Shown: piece after piece, positions 1 to 8,014 of the stretch
Layout of the letters: every line of letters starts with the position of its first letter
Numbering within the stretch: position 1 is the stretch's first letter
Assembly (NCBI GenBank): GCA_031553805.1
Contig: JAVBLC010000021.1
Location: forward strand, 1 to 23,003
DNA from: JAITVB01 sp031553805
GTDB lineage: Bacteria; Bacteroidota; Bacteroidia; Bacteroidales; Rikenellaceae
Length of the DNA: 23,003 bases
Reading direction: 5' to 3'
Position numbers and translations under genes: made by a program
Notes under the pieces: model-generated
What the model was told of the DNA's origin: nothing
The model's input: only the letters and a program-made list of their open reading frames with translations
Database searches by the model: none

Positions 1-411
1 GTCGGCAGGCTTGGAGGGGATATCCACGCCGAGCATGGTCGACGCGTCGGCCTGCTCGAAGCCGTTGAGCGCCCTTGAGAACACGAACGTGCCTTTCTGT
101 TGCAGGCTGCCGTCGGCGGCGCGCGTGATGGCGTTGGCGTCCGTCAGGCCCAGCCCGCCGATGCTGAAGATGGTGCTGTTGCCCTGCTGGAAAGAGCGGT
201 AACCGGTCTGTTCGAGGCCCTGGCCAACGGCCGAAACGGTGCCGCTCATCAGGTCTTCGGATTCGACAACATAGTAGCTTGTGCCGCTCGTGCCCGTAAA
301 GCCCAGACATAAGAGGTATTTGCCGTTGGTGGCGGGAGTTTCTTTCTCGCCTTTGTCACACGAAGTGAAGGCGACGGCCGCGAGGGCCAGCAGTGTTGCG
401 ATTTTTTTCAT
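1..411 (-). CDS. DUF4374 (XusB-like) surface lipoprotein, 3' end beyond window
   Basis: The first 137 codons are visible from an ATG at 409-411; the gene runs off the window edge. Residues 1-18 form a lipoprotein signal (MKKIATLLALAAVAFTSC) with the lipid-bearing Cys at 18, followed by Asp-Lys and a short linker. The body then reads YLLCLGFTGTSGTSYYVVES and continues with Gly-rich beta strands typical of the DUF4374 beta-propeller N-terminus. In Bacteroides, the DUF4374 lipoprotein XusB binds enterobactin-type siderophores at the cell surface and works with a TonB-dependent receptor, XusA. The gene starts 18 bp after the receptor stop, so the two are almost certainly one operon. Siderophore binding is inferred from family and context; a full gene should be roughly 400-450 codons. 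A PepSY reductase (XusC) would be expected next but lies outside. Confidence 0.75.
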   Translation of the reverse strand, partial: MKKIATLLALAAVAFTSCDKGEKETPATNGKYLLCLGFTGTSGTSYYVVESEDLMSGTVSAVGQGLEQTGYRSFQQGNSTIFSIGGLGLTDANAITRAADGSLQQKGTFVFSRALNGFEQADASTMLGVDIPSKPAD

Positions 412-429
412 GATATTGGTTTTTTAGAA

Positions 430-2817
430 TTATTTGCCGATGAAGTAGCGGAATTTCACGGTAAAGGAACGCCCGGGTTTCTGGAGGCGGTAGTTGTCGT
501 ACAGCCGCTCGCCGGTCAGGTTGTTGCACTCGAAGGTAAAGTTGTAGCGCCCCCCTTTGAGGTTGTAGCCCAGGGCGACGCTGTGGGCTGCCTGGCCGGG
601 GATGACCTCCTTGCTGCTTGCCGCCCCGAGGCCGGGCCACGAAAGAAAATATTCGTGCACGTAGGTGAAATAGTAATCCAGCGTGAGCAGCGTGTTTTGC
701 ATCAAAACGTTGCGGCGGCTCCATCCCGCGTTGGCGTTGCCGAACAGGTAGGGCACGTTCGGCAGGCGGGCGCGGTAGTTGAAATTTTCGATGTCAGGGG
801 CCCCGATGGTGGGCGATGCGACCATTTTGCGGTTGTCGCGGATGTCCTGCCAGGTGACGTTGCCCCCGGCGTGCAGTCCGCCGGTCCAGGCGTAATTCAC
901 GCCCGCCTCGACGCACTGCGTGCGCACTTTGCCCAGGTTGATCGAGCGCATGCTGGGTTGGCGCAGCTCCTTCTGGATGAAGTCGCGCGAGTCGCGGTAC
1001 AGGTAGCTGACCTCGAAATTGAACGTGTGTTTGCGGTCCGGGGAATGCAGCTCGGCCATCAGCCCAGTATTGAGGTTGTAGCTGCTTTCGGGTTTCAGGT
1101 CGGCGTTGCGCGAGTATTCCTGCCCGTCGCCGAACATCTCCGAGGCTTCGGGCAGGCGGTAGGTCTTCTCGCCCGAGAGTTTGAGTTGCAGTCCGCGCAG
1201 GACGAAATACGTGACCGCAGCCCCATAGCCGTACTCCTGATAGGTCTGGCTCAACGGCAAAGGGTCGCCGCCGCTGACGGCCTGGTAGCTGCCCGCCCTC
1301 ATGCGGTACATCTTGCTGAACAGGGTCGAGTTCCACCGCTCATATTTGGCCATCCAACCCAGGCCCGCGATCTGTTTGGCGATGGTCTGCGGGATTTTGT
1401 TCGTATCGTTGGCCGGGTCTTCGACGTCCGAAGCCGTGCGCCGCAGGTCGGTAAAGACATAGTTCAGCGTAAGCGTATGGTGATTGTTGAAAGTGTAGTC
1501 TAGGTTGCCGTTGCCGCTCCACTCGCGGCTGTCGATCCGGGCCTGCGAGCGCGAACGCTCGGCGGCGATGTCCGAGGCAGCCCAGTCGCCCAGCCAGTTG
1601 TAGCGGCGCGCCAGGGTGTCGATGTTGTGCTGCTCCACGTCGCTGTAAGCGGCGTAGAGCGTCAGTCCCAAACCGTCGACAAATAGGTCTTTCTTGCCAT
1701 ACCGCAGCGAGGGGATGAGCGAAGAACCGTAAGTGGTACGCCCGCCGTAGACCAGGTCCATCACCACGCCGTTCTGGATCTGCTTGTCGTAGCCGGCCAC
1801 GACGACCCCCGCCAGCAGGTAGTCGGCCCACGAGCGGTCGGCCAGCCCCATCTCAAAGCGTCCCCCGGCCGATTTGTACCGGTCATGGAAGCGCCGCACC
1901 CATTGCTCGGGGCCTTTTTCGTTGGTTTCGAGGTTGATGATCGGCACCAGTACTCGGTAATCGTTGTCCGAGTAGTTGCCGAACGTGTTCAGCCGGGCGG
2001 TGAACCCGGTACTTTTATCTGTAAATGACCCGTTTATCGAAGCCCTGTTGGTGTTGAACGAACCGTAGGAGTAGGAAACGTCGAGGTAGTCGGCGCTTTT
2101 GCGCGAAATGATGTTCACAGCACCGCCTAACGCGTCGGCGCCCAGGCCCACGGGCAGCACACCCTTATACACTTCCACCCGCTCGACCATATTGGAGGGC
2201 AGGTTGTTCAACCCGTATGCCGCCCCGAAGTTCTCCATCGGCATGCCGTCTATGAACACCTTCACCTGGCGGCCCGAGAAGCCGTTGAGCGAGAACGAGT
2301 AGCCCGAACCCATGCCCCCGTCCTCGCGGATGCGTACCCCCGAGGCCTTGTTAATCAGCCCGGCCAGGTCGGTCGAAAGGTTGAAATTTTTCTTTACGTC
2401 GATCACCGAAACGGCATAGGCCTGCTCCTGCTGGCGGCGCGCTTCGGACTTGCCGACGACGGTTACCTCCTCCAGCGTGTGCAGGTCGTCTACCGCAATA
2501 TCGGGAACTTCGGTCTGCCGGCCCGGGACAACGACGGCGGTAGCCCCGGTCTGCTCGATGGCAACGCCCGATACAAGCAACTCCTGTTCCCCGGCGGGGA
2601 TGTTGTCGATCCTGTAATGCCCCTGGTCGTCCGTGTAACCGCCCAGGTATTGCCCTTTGATAGTTACGGTCACGCCGGCCACCGGTACGCCTTGTTGATT
2701 GATGATACGCCCCGTGAGGGAGCCTTTGCCCTTTTGTCCGGACGCGGGATCGCAAAATGCGGCGCGGGGGAGGGTTAAAAGAAGTGCTGAAAATAAAATC
2801 GTTATGTAGAGTTTCAT
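430..2817 (-). CDS. TonB-dependent outer-membrane receptor, XusA/FepA-like
   Basis: The 795-residue product has the full architecture of a Bacteroidetes TonB-dependent transporter. It starts with a signal peptide (about 1-22), then a carboxypeptidase-regulatory-like Ig domain (about 34-115, GSLTGRIINQQGVPVAGVTV). The plug (about 125-245) contains LNGFSGRQVKVFIDGMPMEN and ends in the usual VEVYKGVLPVGLGADALGGAVNII box. A beta barrel follows, closing with a C-terminal strand ending FRYFIGK. It lacks an STN domain, so it should not itself signal to a FecR-type anti-sigma factor. A DUF4374 lipoprotein follows in the same operon, which points to ferric-siderophore import as in XusAB. The ATG lies about 28 bp downstream of a good -7 element, giving a very short leader. 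The substrate is inferred from context only. Confidence 0.88.
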   Translation of the reverse strand: MKLYITILFSALLLTLPRAAFCDPASGQKGKGSLTGRIINQQGVPVAGVTVTIKGQYLGGYTDDQGHYRIDNIPAGEQELLVSGVAIEQTGATAVVVPGRQTEVPDIAVDDLHTLEEVTVVGKSEARRQQEQAYAVSVIDVKKNFNLSTDLAGLINKASGVRIREDGGMGSGYSFSLNGFSGRQVKVFIDGMPMENFGAAYGLNNLPSNMVERVEVYKGVLPVGLGADALGGAVNIISRKSADYLDVSYSYGSFNTNRASINGSFTDKSTGFTARLNTFGNYSDNDYRVLVPIINLETNEKGPEQWVRRFHDRYKSAGGRFEMGLADRSWADYLLAGVVVAGYDKQIQNGVVMDLVYGGRTTYGSSLIPSLRYGKKDLFVDGLGLTLYAAYSDVEQHNIDTLARRYNWLGDWAASDIAAERSRSQARIDSREWSGNGNLDYTFNNHHTLTLNYVFTDLRRTASDVEDPANDTNKIPQTIAKQIAGLGWMAKYERWNSTLFSKMYRMRAGSYQAVSGGDPLPLSQTYQEYGYGAAVTYFVLRGLQLKLSGEKTYRLPEASEMFGDGQEYSRNADLKPESSYNLNTGLMAELHSPDRKHTFNFEVSYLYRDSRDFIQKELRQPSMRSINLGKVRTQCVEAGVNYAWTGGLHAGGNVTWQDIRDNRKMVASPTIGAPDIENFNYRARLPNVPYLFGNANAGWSRRNVLMQNTLLTLDYYFTYVHEYFLSWPGLGAASSKEVIPGQAAHSVALGYNLKGGRYNFTFECNNLTGERLYDNYRLQKPGRSFTVKFRYFIGK

Positions 2818-2845
2818 GTGTCCGGGTTATAAAATGAATCCGGCA

Positions 2846-2853
2846 CAAAAGTA
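2846..2853 (-). promoter_or_regulatory. Bacteroidetes -7 promoter element of the receptor operon
   Basis: The minus strand reads TACTTTTG, an exact match to the TAnnTTTG element of the Bacteroidetes primary sigma factor. It sits 28 bp before the receptor ATG, implying a leader of about 20 nt. The -33 box is weak (a T-rich stretch in the right area). No riboswitch fits in so short a leader. Confidence 0.6.
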
Positions 2854-3169
2854 TGGCACCCATATATACTCTAAAATCCCTTGTTTGTGCTATTATTCCA
2901 CGACCCGTTACCTATAGACAGTGAGTAGAGTTGCGTACTGAAAATGCAGCTATATTTGCCTTGGATATAAAGCCTGACCAAACGCGAAATATTAAACCTC
3001 AGACCGACCCCCGAGCTAAATAAAACGGTTATGGCATAGGGGGAATAAAATGCCCGAATGACTTTTCGAAACATCTGCGGTTGGGAAACATACCCCCCTC
3101 TATTCAAAATATGAGATAGAACCCTGTAGTGCCTGAATTTGCGGTCGACATCAAGGACACTTAAACGTC

Positions 3170-3186
3170 CGCAGGTCAAACCTGCG
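3170..3186. repeat. 7-bp perfect inverted repeat, possible operator
   Basis: CGCAGGT-CAA-ACCTGCG is a perfect inverted repeat in the gap between the receptor and the AraC-type gene. Neither strand has a T-run after it, so it does not look like a terminator. It lies about 330 bp upstream of the receptor promoter and about 60 bp upstream of the plus-strand RNA promoter. A protein binding site is one possibility; no partner is known. Confidence 0.35.
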
Positions 3187-3241
3187 AAAAAATCACTTTA
3201 AATATAGGTTTTTACATTATCATTTTCTCAGAAGCAATCGC

Positions 3242-3249
3242 TACCTTTG
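3242..3249 (+). promoter_or_regulatory. -7 promoter element of a plus-strand small RNA
   Basis: TACCTTTG matches TAnnTTTG exactly and resembles the strong form often seen before stable-RNA genes in Bacteroidetes. Predicted transcription start is near 3255. No clear TTTG box is seen at -33; that area is only T-rich (TTTTC). No protein gene follows on this strand, but a structured segment and a strong terminator do. Confidence 0.55.
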
Positions 3250-3254
3250 TGCTG

Positions 3255-3436
3255 ATAATGAATCGCGGCGCAACCGGCCGCAAGACCGCCCGGACAAAAT
3301 CGGTGACAGTCCCGAATCCAGGTTTTTGAGATATTGGCTATAAGGCGATTAGGGGAAGGCACAAAATCCTCTCTCTCCGCCAAAAATGCTGAAACAACGC
3401 GAAACCCCTGCAAATTAGATATTTGCAGGGGTTTTT
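3255..3436 (+). ncRNA. Candidate free-standing structured RNA, about 182 nt, family unknown
   Basis: This segment runs from the start predicted by the TACCTTTG promoter to a textbook terminator and has no convincing ORF. I see three internal hairpins: GCGGC/GCCGC near 3264-3281, GGAC/GTCC near 3292-3312, and a longer arm with GGCG-AGGGGA pairing with TCCTCT-CGCC (about 3343-3381). The last arm ends in AATCCTCTCTCTCCGCCA, which resembles the 3' end of a tRNA-Ser, but no GGAGAG 5' acceptor strand or tRNA body is present. It does not fit the cobalamin, FMN, TPP, RNase P, SRP or tmRNA patterns as I know them. It could be an unannotated sRNA, a 6S-type RNA, or a stable-RNA gene damaged by integration. 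Transcription is inferred from the flanking signals. Confidence 0.45.
3402..3436 (+). terminator. Intrinsic terminator, 14-bp stem and T5 tail
   Basis: AAACCCCTGCAAAT (3402-3415), loop TAGAT, then ATTTGCAGGGGTTT (3421-3434), with five T residues at 3432-3436. The U-tract lies on the plus strand, so it ends the plus-strand RNA at 3255. It also sits about 90 bp after the AraC-type gene stop and could serve that gene in the other direction, though with a weaker tail. Confidence 0.8.
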
Positions 3437-3524
3437 ATTTGTGCTAACTGGTGTCGAGAAACGGCCCTATATAAGCTAACCGGGCTAAATTCGAGAGCGA
3501 AACAGCATTAACATACTGCCCAGG

Positions 3525-4466
3525 CTATGCTGAATTATGTAATTTAGATTGTATGGGGTTGTGTCGATGAATTTTAGATCGGACAACCGGTTTGCCCGCC
3601 TGATTTCCTCGCAGGTCGGTCGGCCGTGCGCCGAAATAGCGCACGCAAAACGTTGAAAAGTGCTGGTATGAGCGGAAGTGGTACCGATGGGCAATCTTCT
3701 TGAGCGGATCGCTGCCCATTGTTACTTCGCTCAGCACAAGCTCTGCCCGTCGTTGCTGCATCCATTGGTAAGGGGGCTGGCCGTATACGCGCTGGAATTT
3801 CTTGATAAAGCCCGACAGGGAATAGCCCGACAACTGGGCCAGCCGCATCACATTGCCCGCTTCGAGCCAATATTCCGACACCAGGTTGCGAAACTCAATC
3901 TCGCCACTCAGCATCGGGGCAAGAAACGCTGCCAGCTCTTTGGGGGTGTAGATGGCGATCAGCAAGCAAAAAAACTCTTGTTGCTTGATCTCTAAGAGTG
4001 TTTGGGTGGCGATGCCGCGGTTGATATAATTCTCGGTTTGGGCGAACATGCTGCCTACTTGCCCTCCGAACGGCAGCATGCGAAACGGGTGGGACGGGTT
4101 TTGCGGGATCGTGGCGATCAACTGATCGGACTGGGGAAACCAGCCGAAAAGGGTGTCGTCGGTGAACGTGCAGATCATTGCACGGGCCAGGCTGTAGCTT
4201 TCGAGCCTATAATCCATTCCGGGCGGTATGAGGATCATCCGGCCGCCCTTGACGGTCACTGTATTATTGCTTGTGGAGGCGATAAGCTCACCCGACATCA
4301 CCGCCACGATCATTCCCTCGTTTCCCGTTTGCCCCTGGCTGCACGAACCGCGCGAGAGCAGCAATGGACACCACAACGATGGGATTGCGTCGTAGAGACG
4401 CATCTTCGGGATGCGCTCCTGTGTCGGGGCGTCGGTGACAGGCATATGATTGAGGGGTGCATTCAT
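3525..4466 (-). CDS. AraC-family transcriptional regulator
   Basis: The 313-residue protein has an N-terminal cupin-like sensing half (about 45-125, including GGRMILIPPGMDYRLES) and a C-terminal AraC/XylS DNA-binding half. The two helix-turn-helix units are visible at about 206-229 (VMRLAQLSGYSLSGFIKKF) and 255-279 (LKKIAHRYHFRSYQHFSTF), and the region ends in the family-typical FGARPTDLR. About 28 basic residues follow the domain, a slightly long tail. The ATG at 4464-4466 is the first in frame; a second Met at residue 8 is a possible start. No Bacteroidetes -7 box is seen upstream. It lies between the siderophore operon and the pilus operon and could regulate either. Its ligand is unknown. 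Confidence 0.85.
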   Translation of the reverse strand: MNAPLNHMPVTDAPTQERIPKMRLYDAIPSLWCPLLLSRGSCSQGQTGNEGMIVAVMSGELIASTSNNTVTVKGGRMILIPPGMDYRLESYSLARAMICTFTDDTLFGWFPQSDQLIATIPQNPSHPFRMLPFGGQVGSMFAQTENYINRGIATQTLLEIKQQEFFCLLIAIYTPKELAAFLAPMLSGEIEFRNLVSEYWLEAGNVMRLAQLSGYSLSGFIKKFQRVYGQPPYQWMQQRRAELVLSEVTMGSDPLKKIAHRYHFRSYQHFSTFCVRYFGARPTDLRGNQAGKPVVRSKIHRHNPIQSKLHNSA

Positions 4467-4679
4467 GGTTGTCGGGGAGTTCTAATCGGCTGTTTCAGGT
4501 ATTAGTTCGCAGTGTTGGGGGTATGGCCATCGGCACGGCACAACCAGAGATACGCACGTCAGGGGGGATTCCTGTCCCGAGGTGGAGCACTCCACACTCA
4601 CGGTCTGTCTGCTGTTAATTTAAAGTCGTTTATCAGGCTTTGGTAATCACTGTGTTATTTTTTGTTTCTCTCCGGTAGT
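4467..4679. other. Gene-free upstream region of the AraC-type gene
   Basis: No gene or promoter consensus is seen here. The one clear feature is the inverted repeat GTGGAG-CA-CTCCAC at 4582-4595, about 116 bp upstream of the AraC-type ATG. It could be an autoregulatory operator. The remainder up to the terminator hairpin at 4680 is unremarkable. Confidence 0.35.
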
Positions 4680-4709
4680 GCCCTGCGGTCCGGTCAAAGA
4701 CCGCAGGGC
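4680..4709 (-). terminator. Probable terminator of the pilus operon
   Basis: GCCCTGCGGTC (4680-4690) and GACCGCAGGGC (4699-4709) form a perfect 11-bp stem with an 8-nt loop, 66 bp after the stop codon of the last pilus gene. The minus strand has no U-tract after the stem, so termination strength is uncertain. The long GC stem alone may define the mRNA end. Confidence 0.5.
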
Positions 4710-4775
4710 TGTGTTTCACGGTTTAGTCACAATGCAGGCGCCATATCTGCCGCATTGCAGACCCAACGGTTTCGA

Positions 4776-7700
4776 TTAATTGTTGGTGACGCCCTTGTTG
4801 GCTCCCCAAGCATCGTCCCAAGGAGCGGGCAGGGGGCAGTCATCACACAGCAGGTCGGAGAAGTGGTGTCCGTACCTGGCGGTGTTGTATATATAGCTCA
4901 CCAGGTTGTTCATGATCGATCCGCGACCGTTTGTGAGATAAGTATCATAGTTGAACATCTCCAGCTCACCGGCGTATATGAACCGTTTCTTCGGGTCGAT
5001 GGTAAGCACGGCCTGTGCGCTGTTCGCTTCTTTCACGATGATCGGGATCGCCGTGGCGGGCCAGGTCGTAGCCGCTGCCGAGGGAGAGATGGATTGGAAG
5101 TGCGTGGTCACACCGCTCGGACTGATCGGACTGGTTCCTTTCGTAGTCATAAACAGGAACATCCTGGTCGCCGTGTGGGTGGCATTGGCGGTGAGGACTC
5201 CGGCTGTGGTTCCAAGATTGATGATATTATAATCGGGATTCATCAGACCGTTGATGGAGACGTAGTCCGTGGGCGTACCGGTATCGGACGAAAGTAGCGT
5301 CACCCCATCGACCGTGCTCATGTAGGTTTTCACACTGCTCCAGTTGTAGTTGTTTCCTATGCCTTGTGTAGCGATATGGAGATAGGCTACGCTGCTTCCC
5401 GTCTGACCGGAGACATACTGGTAGGACGGCTTGGTAATGACTGCGTTGTAGAAGGCGGTGACATACGCACCCGTCTGGAATGCACCCCAGTAGCCCGGAC
5501 GCAGGTTAGAGCAAATGAGGGCCTTCGGCATGAGCGCAGCCTGGCTGACCGTGATCGTCTTGGATACGCCGCCCGAGCCTACGATGGTTACCGTTACGGC
5601 GGCCGAGATGCCTACCTGCCTGTTGGGATAGTATACTTGGGGGAACTTCACGCGGAACTTCTTGCTCATCGGCTGTGCGCTGCCCGGAGCGATCTCATTG
5701 CCGTCTTCATCCACCAGGATCGCCGCATGGTTGACCAGCCTGCGTCCGTCGGGTGCCGCGACAGTATTCATCGTCAGCGTCGCCGACCACTGGAGCGAGG
5801 CGTCTCCCTGTACGGTGATCAGGTCGGTCTGGCCGCCGATCACCGAGATCGGAGTGGTGAAAGTGTTTGGCGACACGTCTATCGAGTAGGGTTGCTGCGC
5901 CAGTTCGATCACCGTCTTCTTGCTCTCGTCGTTCGTCAGGAAGATCTCCAGTTTGGCGTTGTAGACGCGTCCCGACGTGTTGATGCCTACGGCCTCTACG
6001 GTCAGGCTGTTGCCTTCGATATTGCTGGTGCTGGTGAACAGCTTGGCCGGATCGACCTTGAATTTATCCGTGTCATTCGATGCGCCCGACGCTACGATGC
6101 GGTAGCTCCAACTGTCGATCACGTCGTCCTGTTTGCTGGGATAGACATGGAACTCGTTGGTCGTGTTGTTGGCGATAGCGGCCAAACCGGTTCCGGCTCC
6201 ATTGAAGGTGACCCTGGTTTGGGCGGGGGTTACGTCGATGCCGCCCGCGTTCTTTTGGGTAAGCATGATCACCGAAGCGTAGTTCTCGGGGTCGCTGTCC
6301 AGCGACACCACGATGAATGCCTCGCGGGGTTCCGTAAGCGGGTTGGCCGAGTGTGTCCACACCTGGAACTTGTTGGCGGTCACAAGCGGGCTGGCCGAAT
6401 TGATGGTGGTGGTCGCCGATACGGGGTGGCTGGCCGAAGCGAACGAGAAACCTCCGTTGAGCATCACCAGTTTGGCCGTCCAGGGCCCCGAAGCCTGCAC
6501 TTGGATCAGACCGGAGGGGATGCCGGCGAAAGGAGCGAATTTGGGAATGCCTCCATCGGGCATCACCACGCGCAGGTAGGTATCGATCGAGCCAGACTGG
6601 ATGATGTTGATGCTCGCTTCGAGGCCGGCGAACGAAAGGATCACCACACCGCGGCGTTCGTCCTCACCCAAGTCAAGCGGATCGGCATTGATGACCAGTG
6701 TATTGCCGTTCAGCGAAGCACGAATCTTATTGGTCGCCGGATCGTAGGTCTGGCTTTTGATAGCCAAGCCGCTGGCGGAAGTCGAACCGGAGAAGGTGAA
6801 GATCGAGTAATTCGATTCGCCGCCGTTGCGTCCGATACGCACCGTTTTCGAGGGGATCGAGAGGATGCTCGTACCGTCCTGGACGATCAGTCCGTTGTCG
6901 TCGAGATCCCAGTAGTTGATCACGTAGTCGAGGTTGTTTCCGGCGCCGGTATAGGCCAGTTCTTCCGAACCTTTACCCGGACCGGTCACCCGGTTGATGG
7001 TCACCCGGTAGGCGTTGTTGCGTTTGAGTACCTGAGCGCTCTGGTCGGGGTGTACGTTGACGCGGTAGTAGTTCACGGTTCCGGTTGCGCGTTCGCGCAT
7101 ACCGATAATCAGGCAGGTGGTGAGTTTGTCGTTGCCCACGGGCGACGCGACGCGGTTCTCGAAGGCGTAAAGTCCTCCGGCGATATTGTTGAGCATGGGA
7201 CCTTTCCCGTCGCCGCCTGCCTCGCCCGTGTTGGCGGAGTTGTCCAGGCCGTAGAAGCGGCGGATGCGCGAGGCTGAAGAGGAATAGTCGATTACCCCTT
7301 CACCCCATATGGAAGAGGTGGGATGCGCGTTCCATACCGATACCGATACCAGATCATACTCCTCCCTGGCGCTGTTGTTCACGTCGAAACGGGATACGTT
7401 GCGCGACAGGGTGAGTTTGATGTCGTACTGGTCGGTGTTTTTGACCGTCCGTCCGTTCATCAGGATGGCGTTGCGGCCGATGGCCTGGCCGTTGTCGTCG
7501 TTGTTGGCGCCGCCCTTGACCAGAGCCATCGCATCGGTCATCACCTGAAGTTCGGTTTTGTTGTCCCACTGGTGTATCCAGTTAGCTACGTTGTCGCCCA
7601 CATAGTTATGTTCATCGATGTTGGCGATCGCCAGAATGTTGTAGGCTGCCGAGACGCTGAGCAACGGGTGGGAGCTCAGGTCAAGGGCAATGTTGGTGTT

Positions 7701-7982
7701 CATCACCAGCGGGCCGTCGACTTTCATGTAATCGACGAATTTGCCTCCTTTATTGGCGTCGGGCCGGAAGAAAAGCAAGTAAAGCGAGCCTATCTGATCT
7801 TCTCCCGTCACGGGGGCCACGGAAGCGCGCGTTGCTATCTGTGTCGAGATACTCTGTACGTCGACAACCATGCGGAGGTAGTTGCCGGATCCTATTCTGC
7901 CTTCCTCATGGTTGGCTTCTTTAATGCACGAGGCAAACAGGATCCCGATCAGCCCAATGACTAACAATGTTAATTTTTTCAT
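4776..7982 (-). CDS. Large fimbrial tip protein with tandem BACON/Ig-like domains
   Basis: About 1068 residues from the ATG at 7980-7982. This start gives a clean lipoprotein signal (MKKLTLLVIGLIGILFASC, Cys 19); an in-frame ATG 24 bp upstream (8006) would only lengthen the basic end. Residues 1-350 are fimbrillin-like: a processing-type site IATR-ASVAP near residue 52, and the motif LKRNNAYRVTINRVTGPG, then YWDLDDNGLIVQDG, shared with the two preceding subunits. From about 370 to 810 there are several beta-sandwich repeats of BACON/Ig type, each opening like LSIPSKTVRIGRNGGES or IDVTPAQTRVTF. The last 230 residues form a domain I do not recognise, ending with a CDDC pair. As the last and largest pilin in the operon it is a likely FimE-type tip adhesin. 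That role is inferred from synteny with fimABCDE of Porphyromonas. Confidence 0.75.
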   Translation of the reverse strand: MKKLTLLVIGLIGILFASCIKEANHEEGRIGSGNYLRMVVDVQSISTQIATRASVAPVTGEDQIGSLYLLFFRPDANKGGKFVDYMKVDGPLVMNTNIALDLSSHPLLSVSAAYNILAIANIDEHNYVGDNVANWIHQWDNKTELQVMTDAMALVKGGANNDDNGQAIGRNAILMNGRTVKNTDQYDIKLTLSRNVSRFDVNNSAREEYDLVSVSVWNAHPTSSIWGEGVIDYSSSASRIRRFYGLDNSANTGEAGGDGKGPMLNNIAGGLYAFENRVASPVGNDKLTTCLIIGMRERATGTVNYYRVNVHPDQSAQVLKRNNAYRVTINRVTGPGKGSEELAYTGAGNNLDYVINYWDLDDNGLIVQDGTSILSIPSKTVRIGRNGGESNYSIFTFSGSTSASGLAIKSQTYDPATNKIRASLNGNTLVINADPLDLGEDERRGVVILSFAGLEASINIIQSGSIDTYLRVVMPDGGIPKFAPFAGIPSGLIQVQASGPWTAKLVMLNGGFSFASASHPVSATTTINSASPLVTANKFQVWTHSANPLTEPREAFIVVSLDSDPENYASVIMLTQKNAGGIDVTPAQTRVTFNGAGTGLAAIANNTTNEFHVYPSKQDDVIDSWSYRIVASGASNDTDKFKVDPAKLFTSTSNIEGNSLTVEAVGINTSGRVYNAKLEIFLTNDESKKTVIELAQQPYSIDVSPNTFTTPISVIGGQTDLITVQGDASLQWSATLTMNTVAAPDGRRLVNHAAILVDEDGNEIAPGSAQPMSKKFRVKFPQVYYPNRQVGISAAVTVTIVGSGGVSKTITVSQAALMPKALICSNLRPGYWGAFQTGAYVTAFYNAVITKPSYQYVSGQTGSSVAYLHIATQGIGNNYNWSSVKTYMSTVDGVTLLSSDTGTPTDYVSINGLMNPDYNIINLGTTAGVLTANATHTATRMFLFMTTKGTSPISPSGVTTHFQSISPSAAATTWPATAIPIIVKEANSAQAVLTIDPKKRFIYAGELEMFNYDTYLTNGRGSIMNNLVSYIYNTARYGHHFSDLLCDDCPLPAPWDDAWGANKGVTNN

Positions 7983-8014
7983 ATGAATGGTTTTTAGATT
8001 GCGCATATTTGCCT

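Noticed and set aside
583..1503. 306-codon plus-strand open frame inside the receptor gene
   Set aside because: Antisense to clear TonB-receptor barrel sequence; no recognisable domain.
2871..3179. 102-codon minus-strand open frame upstream of the receptor
   Set aside because: No family features, and its 3' end runs past the receptor promoter region. It looks like chance in an AT-richer gap.
3255..3381. Cobalamin riboswitch
   Set aside because: GCCGCAAGACCGCC recalls a B12 box and GGGGAAGGC recalls a core element, but the order is wrong (the box would come first) and no B12-type gene follows on that strand.
5364..7277. 637-codon plus-strand open frame inside the tip gene
   Set aside because: It is antisense to a well-supported pilin, its composition (very high Arg, Val, Gly, Asp, His) is that of a shadow frame in GC-rich DNA, and it lacks a signal or domain.
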